Shown here one piece after another: positions 1 through 8,939 of a DNA stretch of 64,000 nt. The stretch covers positions 2,394,001 through 2,458,000 of the forward strand of contig NC_011772.1 of assembly GCF_000021305.1 (NCBI RefSeq). The letters run 5' to 3'. The stretch comes from Bacillus cereus G9842 (GTDB taxonomy: Bacteria; Bacillota; Bacilli; Bacillales; Bacillaceae_G). The position numbers were made by a program, and so were the translations under genes. Each line of letters opens with the position of its first letter. Position 1 is the first letter of the stretch. Under the pieces are notes generated by a model. It did not search any database. It had not been told where the DNA came from and saw only the letters and a list, made by a program, of their open reading frames with translations.

Positions 1-432
1 ATGAAAGAACTTGTATCGTTTCAGTCGGATAATAAATATTTATTTATGGCATATAATCAGGTGAAACAAAAGGAATTAGGTCGTATAATTGCAAATCAAA
101 AAAATGAAAAGATTGAAGTGGTATTTGAAAACTATGAGAAGACTTTATATGAATTATTTATGCGTGCGCCCCGTTATACATCGAATGTAAATGTATGCGA
201 GCACATTTTTGGATATTTTAAAACAAAGTTAAAAAAACAAGAAAAAGATCATTTTATAGAACTGTTACAAAAGTATGCAGAAAAGAAAATACCACTTAGT
301 AGTTTACTTACAATTTTAAAATCATGGGCTATTCGATTTGATGAAAAGTATTTATTAAGACAAACATATTTCGAACCATATCCTGAAGCATTAGTAGAAA
401 TTTCTGATTCCGGAAAAGGTAGAGATTATTAA
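1..432 (+). CDS. YbgA-like DUF1722 protein
   Basis: A 143-residue protein whose sequence fits the YbgA/DUF1722 family: an early NKYLFMAYNQ segment, a central VNVCEHIFGYFK block and a late YLLRQTYFEPYP block are the family's conserved stretches. In many bacteria this domain is fused to DUF523 or sits next to photolyase genes; its biochemical role is not established. The ATG is the first base of the window, so the ribosome-binding site is not visible and an upstream extension cannot be excluded. The downstream operon is separated by a terminator, so it is probably transcribed independently of it. Confidence 0.75.
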   Translation: MKELVSFQSDNKYLFMAYNQVKQKELGRIIANQKNEKIEVVFENYEKTLYELFMRAPRYTSNVNVCEHIFGYFKTKLKKQEKDHFIELLQKYAEKKIPLSSLLTILKSWAIRFDEKYLLRQTYFEPYPEALVEISDSGKGRDY

Positions 433-463
433 ACAATAAATTACATAATTCGACACAAAACCT

Positions 464-498
464 CCTATGTTGTTGTAGAACAATGTAGGAATTTTTTT
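464..498 (+). terminator. Rho-independent terminator after the YbgA-like gene
   Basis: An 11-bp stem (two G-U pairs) at 464-474 and 479-489 with a 4-base loop is followed by a run of T. It ends the first gene and separates it from the catabolic operon. Confidence 0.75.
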
Positions 499-648
499 GT
501 GCATTAGTACAGAATCTGTTTTAAAATTAAGTTATGACAGAATTATAGCAATTGTCTAACTAATATTCTTGTCTTTTAAGTTGTTATGTTTGTAGTAGAA
601 ACTCGCACGCTGTCGAAACTCAATATTCGATAAGGGGTGTGTAGCGGA

Positions 649-1794
649 ATGGAATTTACTCTAACTCGCGAAAAACAAATGATTAAAGAAATGGTACGTG
701 ACTTTGCTGAAAAGGAAATCGCACCGAAAGCTGTATATTATGACAAAACTGCAGAGTTTCCATATGAAACATTTCAAAAAATGGGCGAACTAGGATTACT
801 AGGCATCCCATTCCCAGAAGAGTATGGAGGTTCAGGTGGCGATACGGTATCGTATGCGTTAGCAGTTGAAGAAATTGGTCGCGCTTGTGGTGGCACTGGT
901 TTAAGCTATGCTGCAACAATTTCATTAGGTGCTTCTCCAATTTATTATTTCGGTACAGAAGAACAAAAACAAAAGTATTTAGTTCCAATGGCGTCAGGTA
1001 AAACATTAGGTGCCTTCGGATTAACGGAGCCGAATGCTGGATCTGATGCAGGTGGTACTCAAACGAAAGCGGTATTAGATGGCGATGAGTATGTAATCAG
1101 TGGTGAGAAGTGTTGGATTACAAACGCAGAGTATGCAAATACAATTATTGTAACCGCTGTCAATGGCGTTGAAGAGAATGGTAGAAAACGTATTTCTGCA
1201 TTTATCGTGCCTACTACTAGTGAAGGATTAACGATTTCAAGTCCATACGATAAGATGGGTGTTCGTGCTTCTAATACTTGTGAAATCGTACTTGATGGTG
1301 TGCGTGTACCGAAAGAAAATATTCTTGGTGATGTAAATAAAGGTTTTAAACAATTTTTATATACACTTGATGGAGGGCGTATTTCAATCGCAGCATTGGC
1401 AGTTGGTATTGCGCAATCAGCCTTTGAACGTGCATTGCAATATGCGAAAGAACGTCAACAATTTGGAAAGTCAATCTCTAATTTCCAAGCGATTCAATTT
1501 AAATTAGCTGATATGGCGACTGAAGTAGAGCTAGCACGCAATTTAGTACATAAAGCAGCTTGGTTAAAAGATAACGATAAACCTTTCGGCAAAGAAGCGG
1601 CAATGGCAAAACTATTTGCATCGGAAGCAGCAAGCCGTATTGCGAATCAAGCAGTACAGATTCATGGTGGATATGGTTATATGCGTGAATATGAAGTTGA
1701 ACGACATATTCGTGATGCGAAACTATTAGAAATTGGTGAAGGAACTTCTGAAATTCAACGTCTCGTAATTGCTAGACATTTAGGATGTAGATAA
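649..1794 (+). CDS. yngJ: Acyl-CoA dehydrogenase, first gene of the branched-chain catabolic operon
   Basis: A flavin-dependent acyl-CoA dehydrogenase of normal length (381 residues) that oxidises an acyl-CoA to the 2-enoyl-CoA. Family signatures are visible: GAFGLTEPNAGSD, WITNAEYAN, the FAD-binding RQQFGK segment, QIHGGYGYMREYEVERHIRDA and the C-terminal EGTSEIQR. The ATG at 649 is preferred over the in-frame GTG at 637 because the AAGGGG ribosome-binding site (632-637) sits about 11 bases before 649 and would overlap 637. By position it should act on isovaleryl-CoA in leucine breakdown. However, Glu in GEGTSEIQ is the arrangement of short/medium-chain enzymes, whereas classical isovaleryl-CoA dehydrogenases have Ala there, so substrate choice is uncertain. 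B. subtilis YngJ is the equivalent. Confidence 0.9.
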   Translation: MEFTLTREKQMIKEMVRDFAEKEIAPKAVYYDKTAEFPYETFQKMGELGLLGIPFPEEYGGSGGDTVSYALAVEEIGRACGGTGLSYAATISLGASPIYYFGTEEQKQKYLVPMASGKTLGAFGLTEPNAGSDAGGTQTKAVLDGDEYVISGEKCWITNAEYANTIIVTAVNGVEENGRKRISAFIVPTTSEGLTISSPYDKMGVRASNTCEIVLDGVRVPKENILGDVNKGFKQFLYTLDGGRISIAALAVGIAQSAFERALQYAKERQQFGKSISNFQAIQFKLADMATEVELARNLVHKAAWLKDNDKPFGKEAAMAKLFASEAASRIANQAVQIHGGYGYMREYEVERHIRDAKLLEIGEGTSEIQRLVIARHLGCR

Positions 1795-1809
1795 AAGGGA
1801 GGAATCACT

Positions 1810-3147
1810 ATGTTTCAAAAAATATTAATTGCGAATCGCGGGGAAATTGCTGTTCGTATTATGAAAACTTGTCAAAAACTTGGCATACGCACTGTTGCTA
1901 TTTATTCTGAAGCAGATGAAAATGCCCTTCATGTGAAGATGGCAAATGAAGCTTACTTAGTAGGTGGACCGCGTGTTCAAGAAAGTTATTTAAACCTTGA
2001 AAAAATTATTGAAATAGCTAAGAAGACAAATGCAGAAGCGATTCATCCAGGTTATGGTTTATTATCAGAGAATCCGTCTTTTCCGGTTCGTTGCAAAGAA
2101 GAAGGAATCGTATTTATCGGTCCTTCAGAAGAAATCATTACGAAGATGGGAAGTAAAATCGAATCACGTATCGCAATGCAAGCAGCAGATGTCCCAGTAG
2201 TCCCAGGTATTACTACAAATATTGAAACTGCTGAAGAAGCAATTGAAATTGCAAAACAAATTGGTTATCCATTAATGCTTAAGGCATCCGCAGGCGGCGG
2301 AGGCATTGGTATGCAGTTGATGGAAACTGAGCAAACGCTCACCAAAGCGTTTGAAAGTAATAAAACAAGAGCGCAAAACTTTTTTGGTAACGGAGAAATG
2401 TATTTAGAGCGATATATAGCAGACGCGCATCATATTGAAATTCAGCTTTTAGCAGATACACATGGTAACACAGTGTATTTATGGGAGCGTGAATGTTCGG
2501 TGCAGCGCCGAAATCAAAAAGTAATCGAAGAAGCACCTTCACCATTTTTAGATGAAGGTACACGAAAGGCAATGGGAGAAGTTGCTGTACAAGCTGCCAA
2601 AGCACTTGGCTATACAAATGCAGGTACAGTTGAGTTTCTTGTAGATGATCAGAAGAACTTCTATTTCTTAGAGATGAATACGAGATTACAAGTAGAGCAT
2701 CCAGTGACAGAAGAAATTACGGGATTAGACCTTGTAGAACAGCAACTTCTTATCGCAAGTGGAGAGAAACTATCATTTACTCAGGATGATGTAAAACGTA
2801 GTGGTCATGCCATTGAAGCTCGTATTTATGCAGAAGATCCGAAAACATTCTTCCCATCACCTGGGAAAATTACAAATTTAACATTACCGTCAAATGTACG
2901 GATCGATCACTTCTTAGAAAATCATGTAACGATTACACCTTTCTATGATCCAATGATTGCGAAAGTCATTGCACATGGCGAGACTCGTGAAGAAGCAATT
3001 TCGAAATTACATGATGCTCTAGAAGAATTAAAAGTAGAAGGTATTAAAACGAACACGCCAATGCTACTGCAAGTTTTGGAGGACGAAGTGTTCAAAGAGG
3101 GTATTTATACAACGGGGTTTGTAACGAAACAACTCGTTAAAAAATAA
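1810..3147 (+). CDS. yngH: Biotin carboxylase subunit of an acyl-CoA carboxylase
   Basis: This 445-residue ATP-grasp enzyme carboxylates biotin on the separate carrier protein encoded next. Visible features are the N-terminal KILIANRGEIAVRI segment, IHPGYGLLSENP, the glycine-rich ATP loop KASAGGGGIGM, the metal/bicarbonate-site EMNTRLQVEHPVTE and a C-terminal biotin-carboxylase domain. It has no fused carrier domain, so it is the bacterial AccC-like split form. It starts 15 bases after the dehydrogenase behind a GGGAGG ribosome-binding site. With the carrier and the carboxyltransferase further down it should form a methylcrotonyl-CoA (or related acyl-CoA) carboxylase. It is a second AccC-type protein, distinct from the fatty-acid-synthesis copy expected elsewhere in the genome. 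Confidence 0.92.
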   Translation: MFQKILIANRGEIAVRIMKTCQKLGIRTVAIYSEADENALHVKMANEAYLVGGPRVQESYLNLEKIIEIAKKTNAEAIHPGYGLLSENPSFPVRCKEEGIVFIGPSEEIITKMGSKIESRIAMQAADVPVVPGITTNIETAEEAIEIAKQIGYPLMLKASAGGGGIGMQLMETEQTLTKAFESNKTRAQNFFGNGEMYLERYIADAHHIEIQLLADTHGNTVYLWERECSVQRRNQKVIEEAPSPFLDEGTRKAMGEVAVQAAKALGYTNAGTVEFLVDDQKNFYFLEMNTRLQVEHPVTEEITGLDLVEQQLLIASGEKLSFTQDDVKRSGHAIEARIYAEDPKTFFPSPGKITNLTLPSNVRIDHFLENHVTITPFYDPMIAKVIAHGETREEAISKLHDALEELKVEGIKTNTPMLLQVLEDEVFKEGIYTTGFVTKQLVKK

Positions 3148-3173
3148 GATTTAACAATATTAAGGGGGAAAAA

Positions 3174-3389
3174 ATGATGACGAAAGTATACGCATCGATG
3201 GCAGGAAACGTTTGGAAGATTGTTGTAGGAGTAGGAGATACAGTAGAGGAAGAGCAGGATGTCGTCATTTTGGAATCTATGAAAATGGAAATTCCAATCA
3301 TTTCAGAAGAAGCTGGCACAGTTATGAAAATTAATGTGCAAGAAGGCGATTTTGTAAATGAAGGAGATGTATTATTAGAAATTGAATAG
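3174..3389 (+). CDS. yngHB: Biotin carboxyl carrier protein (biotin/lipoyl attachment)
   Basis: A 71-residue stand-alone biotinyl domain. The biotinylation motif ESMKMEIPI is intact, with Met-Lys-Met centred on the lysine that takes biotin, and the protein ends just after the second half of the hammerhead fold. It shuttles carboxybiotin between the biotin carboxylase encoded before it and the carboxyltransferase three genes later. A second ATG three bases downstream (3177) could also be the start. The AGGGGG ribosome-binding site is at the right distance. Confidence 0.92.
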   Translation: MMTKVYASMAGNVWKIVVGVGDTVEEEQDVVILESMKMEIPIISEEAGTVMKINVQEGDFVNEGDVLLEIE

Positions 3390-3410
3390 GGAGATATAGG
3401 GGGAAGCGAA

Positions 3411-4322
3411 TTGAAACTACCTAATTTTGCTGTCATTAAAGAAGTCGGGCCACGTGATGGCTTACAAAATGAAAAAAAGATTGTTGGCACAAAAGATAAA
3501 GTAAAATGGATTCAACTACTTACAGAAGCAGGATTGTCGTATGTTGAAGTTTCCTCATTCGTTCACCCAAAATGGGTCCCTGCATTAGCAGATGCAAATG
3601 ATGTATTTTCTGAGCTGAAAAGGGATCCAAATGTTACATATGCCGCGCTTGTTCCGAATCAAAATGGTTTGGAACGAGCTTTTTTGCAAAATGTAGATGA
3701 GGTGAATGTTTTTTTATCAGCAAGTGAATCTCATAATAAAAGTAATATTAATAAATCGATTAAAGAAGCATTAGTTGTAATTGAAGATATAACAAAACAG
3801 GCATTATTCGAAGGGAAAAAGGTAAGAGGCTATGTTTCTACTGTATTTGGATGTCCTTATGAAGGGGATATAAGTGTCACAGCAGTTGACGAATTATGTA
3901 ATCAACTATTTTCATACGGCATTTATGAAGTTTCTCTTGGGGATACAATCGGTGTAGCGAATCCATTACAAGTAGAACAAGTATTAGAACATCTATTAAA
4001 GAAGTATGATGCTTCGCAGTTTGCAATGCATTTTCATAATACGTATGGAATGGCTCTAGCGAATGTAGTTAAATCATTAGAATACGGTATTAAAACGTTT
4101 GATAGTTCTTGTGGTGGACTCGGAGGCTGCCCTTATGCACCAGGAGCATCAGGTAATGTTGCTACTGATGACCTAGTACATATGCTCCATAAGTTAGGAG
4201 TCCAAACGAATATTGATGAAGAGAAGTTATTGAGAGCAAGTCAATTTATTCAAAGTAAATTAAATATCCAATTACCGAGTCATGTGTATAGAGCGCTTCA
4301 ACATAAAACGATAAGTAGGTGA
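3411..4322 (+). CDS. yngG: Hydroxymethylglutaryl-CoA lyase
   Basis: A 303-residue DRE-TIM metallolyase that splits HMG-CoA into acetyl-CoA and acetoacetate, the last carbon-carbon cleavage in leucine breakdown. Motifs are intact: VGPRDGLQNEK at the start of the barrel, metal ligands in HFHNTYG, and the catalytic-cysteine loop GGLGGCPYAPGASGN. Translation starts at a TTG with AGGGGG upstream. The gene lies 21 bases after the carrier gene and only four bases before the hydratase, so the genes are clearly co-transcribed. Confidence 0.92.
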   Translation: MKLPNFAVIKEVGPRDGLQNEKKIVGTKDKVKWIQLLTEAGLSYVEVSSFVHPKWVPALADANDVFSELKRDPNVTYAALVPNQNGLERAFLQNVDEVNVFLSASESHNKSNINKSIKEALVVIEDITKQALFEGKKVRGYVSTVFGCPYEGDISVTAVDELCNQLFSYGIYEVSLGDTIGVANPLQVEQVLEHLLKKYDASQFAMHFHNTYGMALANVVKSLEYGIKTFDSSCGGLGGCPYAPGASGNVATDDLVHMLHKLGVQTNIDEEKLLRASQFIQSKLNIQLPSHVYRALQHKTISR

Positions 4323-4326
4323 GAAG

Positions 4327-5115
4327 ATGCTACAATTACAAAACATTTCAGTTGATTATGTAACACCTCACGTTGTAAAGATTTCGTTATATCGTGAAAG
4401 ACAAGCAAACTCATTATCTTTAGCATTATTAGATGAATTACAAACTATATTAACTCAAATAAGTGAAGATTCAAACGTGCGTGTAGTTATTTTGACTGGT
4501 GCTGGTGAAAAAGCATTTTGTGCTGGTGCAGATTTAAAAGAGCGTGCCGATATGAATGAAGAACAAGTTCGCCATGCTGTTAGTATGATTCGCACTACTA
4601 TGGAGATGGTTGAACAATTACCACAGCCAGTTATTGCTGCTATAAATGGAATTGCACTTGGTGGTGGTACGGAATTAAGTTTAGCTTGTGATTTTAGAAT
4701 TGCTGCTGAATCTGCAAGTCTTGGTCTTACTGAAACGACACTTGCAATTATACCAGGAGCAGGTGGTACACAGCGCTTACCGAGATTAATTGGTGTTGGT
4801 AGAGCGAAAGAATTAATTTATACAGGTAGACGTATTTCAGCGCAAGAAGCAAAAGAATACGGTTTAGTAGAATTTGTTGTACCAGCTAATTTACTTGAAG
4901 AGAAAGCGATTGAAATAGCAGAGAAAATTGCTAGTAATGGACCGATTGCTGTTCGATTAGCAAAAGAGGCAATTTCAAATGGTATTCAAGTTGATTTACA
5001 TACCGGATTACAAATGGAAAAACAAGCGTATGAAGGTGTAATCCATACGAAAGATCGAATAGAAGGATTACAGGCATTCAAAGAAAAACGCAAACCGATG
5101 TATAAGGGGGAGTAA
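4327..5115 (+). CDS. yngF: Enoyl-CoA hydratase, likely methylglutaconyl-CoA hydratase
   Basis: A crotonase-family protein of 262 residues. The oxyanion-hole segments GAGEKAFCAGADL and NGIALGGGTELSLACDFRIA are present, as is LTETTLAIIPGAGGTQRLPR. That last block is close to the AUH-type methylglutaconyl-CoA hydratase signature, which fits the pathway step between the carboxylase and the lyase. The ribosome-binding site overlaps the end of the lyase gene, and the next gene begins two bases after this stop, suggesting translational coupling. Confidence 0.9.
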   Translation: MLQLQNISVDYVTPHVVKISLYRERQANSLSLALLDELQTILTQISEDSNVRVVILTGAGEKAFCAGADLKERADMNEEQVRHAVSMIRTTMEMVEQLPQPVIAAINGIALGGGTELSLACDFRIAAESASLGLTETTLAIIPGAGGTQRLPRLIGVGRAKELIYTGRRISAQEAKEYGLVEFVVPANLLEEKAIEIAEKIASNGPIAVRLAKEAISNGIQVDLHTGLQMEKQAYEGVIHTKDRIEGLQAFKEKRKPMYKGE

Positions 5116-5117
5116 AT

Positions 5118-6659
5118 ATGTTAGACCAAAAACAACAATCTAATTCATTTGAAGAACGAGTTGAAACAATTAAACAAGGCGGGGCACCGAAATATCATGA
5201 GCAAAATAAAGCAAAAGGAAAATTATTTGTTCGAGATCGTTTAGCGCTTCTATTTGATAATGGCGAATATGTAGAAGATGCATTATTTGCTAACTGTGAA
5301 CAAACAGGCTTACCTGCGGATGGCGTTGTAACGGCAACGGGTAAAATACATGGTCGTACTGCGTGTGTAATGGCCAATGATTCTACTGTAAAAGCTGGAT
5401 CATGGGGATCACGCACAGTTGAAAAGATTTTACGTATTCAAGAAACAGCTGAAAAACTACGTGTTCCTTTATTTTATTTAGTCGACTCTGCTGGAGCACG
5501 TATTACAGATCAAGTAGAAATGTTCCCAGGGCGCCGCGGTGCAGGAAGAATCTTCTATAATCAAGTGAAGTTATCAGGTAAAGTTCCTCAAGTATGCTTG
5601 TTATTTGGACCTTCTGCAGCTGGTGGTGCGTATATTCCAGCCTTTTGTGACGTTGTAATGATGGTAGAAGGAAATGCATCTATGTATTTAGGATCTCCTC
5701 GTATGGCTGAGATGGTTATCGGTGAGAAGGTAACTTTAGAAGAGATGGGCGGAGCTCGTATGCATTGCTCTGTATCAGGATGCGGAGATGTTTTATGTAA
5801 GACAGAAGAAGATGCGATTACACAAGCAAGACAATACATTTCATATTTTCCAAACAACTACTTAGAAAAGACTCCATTGGTTACACCCCAAGAACCGAAA
5901 CAATTCGATAAAACGTTAGAACAAATCATTCCAGAAAATCAAAATGCTCCTTTCAATATGAAAGATCTCATTAATAGAGTTATTGATGAAGGTTCATTCT
6001 ATGAAGTAAAAAAATTATTTGCTCAAGAGCTAATTACAGGCTTAGCACGTATTGATGGTAAGCCAGTTGGTATTATTGCAAATCAGCCGCGTATGAAGGG
6101 CGGCGTATTATTCCATGATTCAGCTGATAAAGCTGCTAAGTTTATTAATTTATGCGACGCATATCATATTCCATTATTATTCCTTGCGGATGTACCAGGA
6201 TTTATGATCGGTACAAAAGTAGAGCGTGCTGGTATTATTCGCCACGGTGCAAAAATGATTTCTGCAATGAGTGAAGCGACTGTACCGAAGATTTCTATCG
6301 TTGTTCGTAAAGCATATGGCGCTGGTTTATATGCGATGGCAGGTCCAGCATTTGAACCAGATTGCTGTTTGGCATTACCGACAGCCTCTATTGCGGTAAT
6401 GGGTCCAGAAGCTGCGGTTAATGCTGTATATGCAAATAAAATTGCAGCTTTACCAGAAGAAGAGCGTGCTAGCTTCATTGCTGAAAAACGTGAAGAGTAT
6501 AAGAAAGATATTGATATTTATCATTTAGCATCAGAGATGGTGATTGATGGTATTGTTCATCCAAACAATTTACGTGAAGAGTTAAAAGGACGTTTCGAAA
6601 TGTATATGAGTAAATATCAAGTATTCACGGATCGTAAACATCCTGTATATCCAGTTTAA
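5118..6659 (+). CDS. yngE: Acyl-CoA carboxylase carboxyltransferase subunit (methylcrotonyl-CoA carboxylase beta type)
   Basis: A 513-residue carboxyltransferase with paired crotonase-like N and C domains. It moves the carboxyl group from carboxybiotin to an acyl-CoA. The length and the segments LVDSAGARITDQVEMFPGR, GPSAAGGAYIPAFCDV and RKAYGAGLYAMAGPAFEPD are typical of the PccB/MccB branch. Operon context with HMG-CoA lyase and a hydratase favours 3-methylcrotonyl-CoA as substrate; propionyl-CoA specificity is the main alternative and cannot be ruled out by eye. A small hairpin starts immediately after the stop codon, before the synthetase gene. Confidence 0.9.
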   Translation: MLDQKQQSNSFEERVETIKQGGAPKYHEQNKAKGKLFVRDRLALLFDNGEYVEDALFANCEQTGLPADGVVTATGKIHGRTACVMANDSTVKAGSWGSRTVEKILRIQETAEKLRVPLFYLVDSAGARITDQVEMFPGRRGAGRIFYNQVKLSGKVPQVCLLFGPSAAGGAYIPAFCDVVMMVEGNASMYLGSPRMAEMVIGEKVTLEEMGGARMHCSVSGCGDVLCKTEEDAITQARQYISYFPNNYLEKTPLVTPQEPKQFDKTLEQIIPENQNAPFNMKDLINRVIDEGSFYEVKKLFAQELITGLARIDGKPVGIIANQPRMKGGVLFHDSADKAAKFINLCDAYHIPLLFLADVPGFMIGTKVERAGIIRHGAKMISAMSEATVPKISIVVRKAYGAGLYAMAGPAFEPDCCLALPTASIAVMGPEAAVNAVYANKIAALPEEERASFIAEKREEYKKDIDIYHLASEMVIDGIVHPNNLREELKGRFEMYMSKYQVFTDRKHPVYPV

Positions 6660-6683
6660 AAGCCCTATTTAGGGCTTTCTTGC
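6658..6683 (+). terminator. Intra-operon hairpin, weak terminator or attenuator
   Basis: A GC-rich 7- to 8-bp stem (AAAGCCCT/AGGGCTTT) with a very short loop and an imperfect T run (TTTCTT) overlaps the carboxyltransferase stop codon. The next gene follows with its own strong ribosome-binding site, so this probably lowers rather than stops transcription into the synthetase gene. Confidence 0.5.
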
Positions 6684-6708
6684 TCAAAAAGTTAAGGAGG
6701 GGAAAACA

Positions 6709-8649
6709 TTGAAACAAGCAGTTTGGTTTCCAACAGAAGAGTACAAGGAAAAAACACGTTTATATAGTTGGATGAAATCATTGGGATATGAAGACTATGA
6801 AACTTTTTATAATAAATCTATTGAGGAAACAGCTTGGCTTTGGGGAGAGGCAGAAAAAGCAGTTGGCTATCAATGGATGAAACCTTATACAGAAGTGTTA
6901 GATTTAGAAAATGGTACACCGTTTGCACAGTGGTATAATGGCGGAACATGTAACGTTGTAGAATCAGCTTTATCCCGCTGGCTTGCGGATGAAGAGACAA
7001 GAATACAGCCAGCACTTCAGTACGAAGGAGAAAATGGAACTTCAAAATCATTTACATATGAAGAGCTTGATAACTGGGTAAGCCGTGTTGCCAATGGTTT
7101 GAAACACGCGGGTATTGAAAAAGGTGACCGTGTAACAATTTATATGCCGATGATTCCAGAAACAGTTGTTGCGATGCTAGCTGTAATGAAAATTGGAGCA
7201 ATTATTTCACCAATATTCTCAGGCTTTGCGTCTGATGCAGTTATGACACGTGTGCAAGCGGCAGGTTCAAAAATGATTATTACCGCAGATGGATTTTCAC
7301 GCCGCGGTAAAATTGTTTCTTTAAAAGATGAAGTAGATAAAGCTTGTGAACATTGCCCAACTGTTGAAAAAGTTGTTATCGTTCGTCATGCAGGAAATGA
7401 TTTTACACCACATAACTATGACTTTTCGTGGAGTACGCTAGAAAAAGAAAAACCATTCATACATGCCGAAGAAATGCAAAGTGATGATCCATTAATGCTC
7501 ATTTATACATCAGGAACGACTGGTAAGCCGAAAGGAACAGTACACACGCATGCAGGATTTCCTTTGAAAGCAGCTTTTGATGCAGGATTTGGAATGAATA
7601 TTAAACAAGGTGATCGTGTATTATGGGTAACTGATATGGGCTGGATGATGGGGCCGTTTCTATTATTCGGTTCACTCATTAATGGAGCAACGATGGTTAT
7701 GTACGAAGGTGTTCCAGACTTCCCAGAAGCAGACCGGTTATGGGAGACAGTTGATAAATATGAAATTACTCATCTAGGTATTTCGCCAACGTTAATCCGA
7801 GCATTAATGGCAAAAGGTGATGAGTATGTCAATAAACATTCTTTAAAGAGTTTGGAAGTATTCGCATCAACAGGAGAACCTTGGAATCCTGATCCATGGA
7901 TGTGGCTGTTTGAAACAGTTGGAAAAGGAAATGTTCCAATCTGTAACTACTCAGGTGGAACTGAAATCTCAGGTGGGATTTTCGGTAATGTTCTTATTAA
8001 GCCAATCGCACCGATTAGTTTTAACGCATCTTTACCAGGAATGGCAGCTGTCGTACTGGATGATCAAGGTAAACCAATTCGAGATGAAGTCGGAGAATTA
8101 TGCTTAGAAAAACCTTGGGTAGGTATGACGAAAAGCTTCTGGGAAGATGATGAACGTTACGTGAACACATATTGGTCGCGTTTTGAAAATAAATGGGTCC
8201 ACGGTGACTGGGTCATTTACGATGGTGAACAATATATCATCACAGGGCGTTCAGACGATACGTTAAATATTGCAGGTAAACGTATTGGACCTGCTGAATA
8301 TGAATCTATTCTTGTGAAACATAACGATGTAATCGAAGCTGCTGCAATTGGTGTACCTGACGAAGTGAAAGGTGAAGTTTGTCATTGCTTTGCTGTATTA
8401 CGAGAAGGGGTAATATTTACAGAAGATTTAAAGAAAGAATTAATGAGTTTAGTAAACTCACATATTGGAAAAGCATTGTGTCCTAAAGACATCCACGTTG
8501 TAGAAGATTTACCGAAAACACGTAATTCTAAAGTAATGCGCCGTGTTATTAAAGCAGCTTATTTAGGAAAAGAATTAGGTGATTTGTCGTCACTTGTAAA
8601 TCCTGAAGTAGTACCGTTTATTCAAGGGTTACAGTCTAGTAAATTATAA
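6709..8649 (+). CDS. yngI: AMP-forming acyl-CoA synthetase, probably acetoacetyl-CoA synthetase
   Basis: A 646-residue ANL-superfamily enzyme that adenylates a carboxylic acid and transfers it to CoA. The P-loop-like YTSGTTGKPKG, the A5-type NYSGGTEISG, the hinge GRSDDTLNIAGKRIGP and the C-terminal catalytic lysine region (TRNSKVMRRVIK) are all present. Its length and N-terminal domain place it with acetyl/acetoacetyl-CoA synthetases. In this operon it would reactivate the acetoacetate released by the lyase. It starts at TTG behind an excellent AAGGAGGGG site. B. subtilis YngI is the positional equivalent. True substrate is inferred from context. Confidence 0.85.
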   Translation: MKQAVWFPTEEYKEKTRLYSWMKSLGYEDYETFYNKSIEETAWLWGEAEKAVGYQWMKPYTEVLDLENGTPFAQWYNGGTCNVVESALSRWLADEETRIQPALQYEGENGTSKSFTYEELDNWVSRVANGLKHAGIEKGDRVTIYMPMIPETVVAMLAVMKIGAIISPIFSGFASDAVMTRVQAAGSKMIITADGFSRRGKIVSLKDEVDKACEHCPTVEKVVIVRHAGNDFTPHNYDFSWSTLEKEKPFIHAEEMQSDDPLMLIYTSGTTGKPKGTVHTHAGFPLKAAFDAGFGMNIKQGDRVLWVTDMGWMMGPFLLFGSLINGATMVMYEGVPDFPEADRLWETVDKYEITHLGISPTLIRALMAKGDEYVNKHSLKSLEVFASTGEPWNPDPWMWLFETVGKGNVPICNYSGGTEISGGIFGNVLIKPIAPISFNASLPGMAAVVLDDQGKPIRDEVGELCLEKPWVGMTKSFWEDDERYVNTYWSRFENKWVHGDWVIYDGEQYIITGRSDDTLNIAGKRIGPAEYESILVKHNDVIEAAAIGVPDEVKGEVCHCFAVLREGVIFTEDLKKELMSLVNSHIGKALCPKDIHVVEDLPKTRNSKVMRRVIKAAYLGKELGDLSSLVNPEVVPFIQGLQSSKL

Positions 8650-8655
8650 AATTAG

Positions 8656-8690
8656 AAAGGAGCTCTATATAAACAGAGCTCCTTTTTTAT
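8656..8690 (+). terminator. Rho-independent terminator of the catabolic operon
   Basis: An 11-bp stem, AAAGGAGCTCT and its complement at 8656-8666 and 8675-8685, is followed by TTTTTT. It ends the seven-gene operon. Confidence 0.85.
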
Positions 8691-8877
8691 GTTAATAAAA
8701 AGAAAAGAAGTGAATTTGATGAAGAAGAAAAATTCTACTATTGGTGTTAAGTATGTTTTTTGTTTTAATCAAAATACGATATTATGGAATGTCTATTCAA
8801 TGGAGAAATACTAATTTACAACAACAAGGTGATGACAAAGCGCGACTGCTTATATGCCGGTTTAAACCTTTACGTAT

Positions 8878-8897
8878 TAATATATAAAAAGCTGACT
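8878..8897. repeat. Left arm of the palindrome interrupted by the IS
   Basis: These 20 bases are the exact reverse complement of 10190-10209. With the IS and one copy of the ATAC duplication removed, the two arms would form a 20-bp perfect stem with a 6-base loop, with A/T-rich ends like a bidirectional terminator. Confidence 0.8.
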
Positions 8898-8939
8898 ATA
8901 CTGAAGTGAACCCCGAAAACGGGACACCAATCAAAACAC

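Noticed and set aside
540..640. Possible sigma-E promoter before the catabolic operon
   Set aside because: An AATATT -35-like box is present near 560, but no convincing CATACAnT -10 follows at 13-16 bases, although the B. subtilis counterpart is sigma-E controlled.
8719..8814. 31-codon frame between the operon terminator and the IS
   Set aside because: No good ribosome-binding site and no recognisable product; left unannotated.
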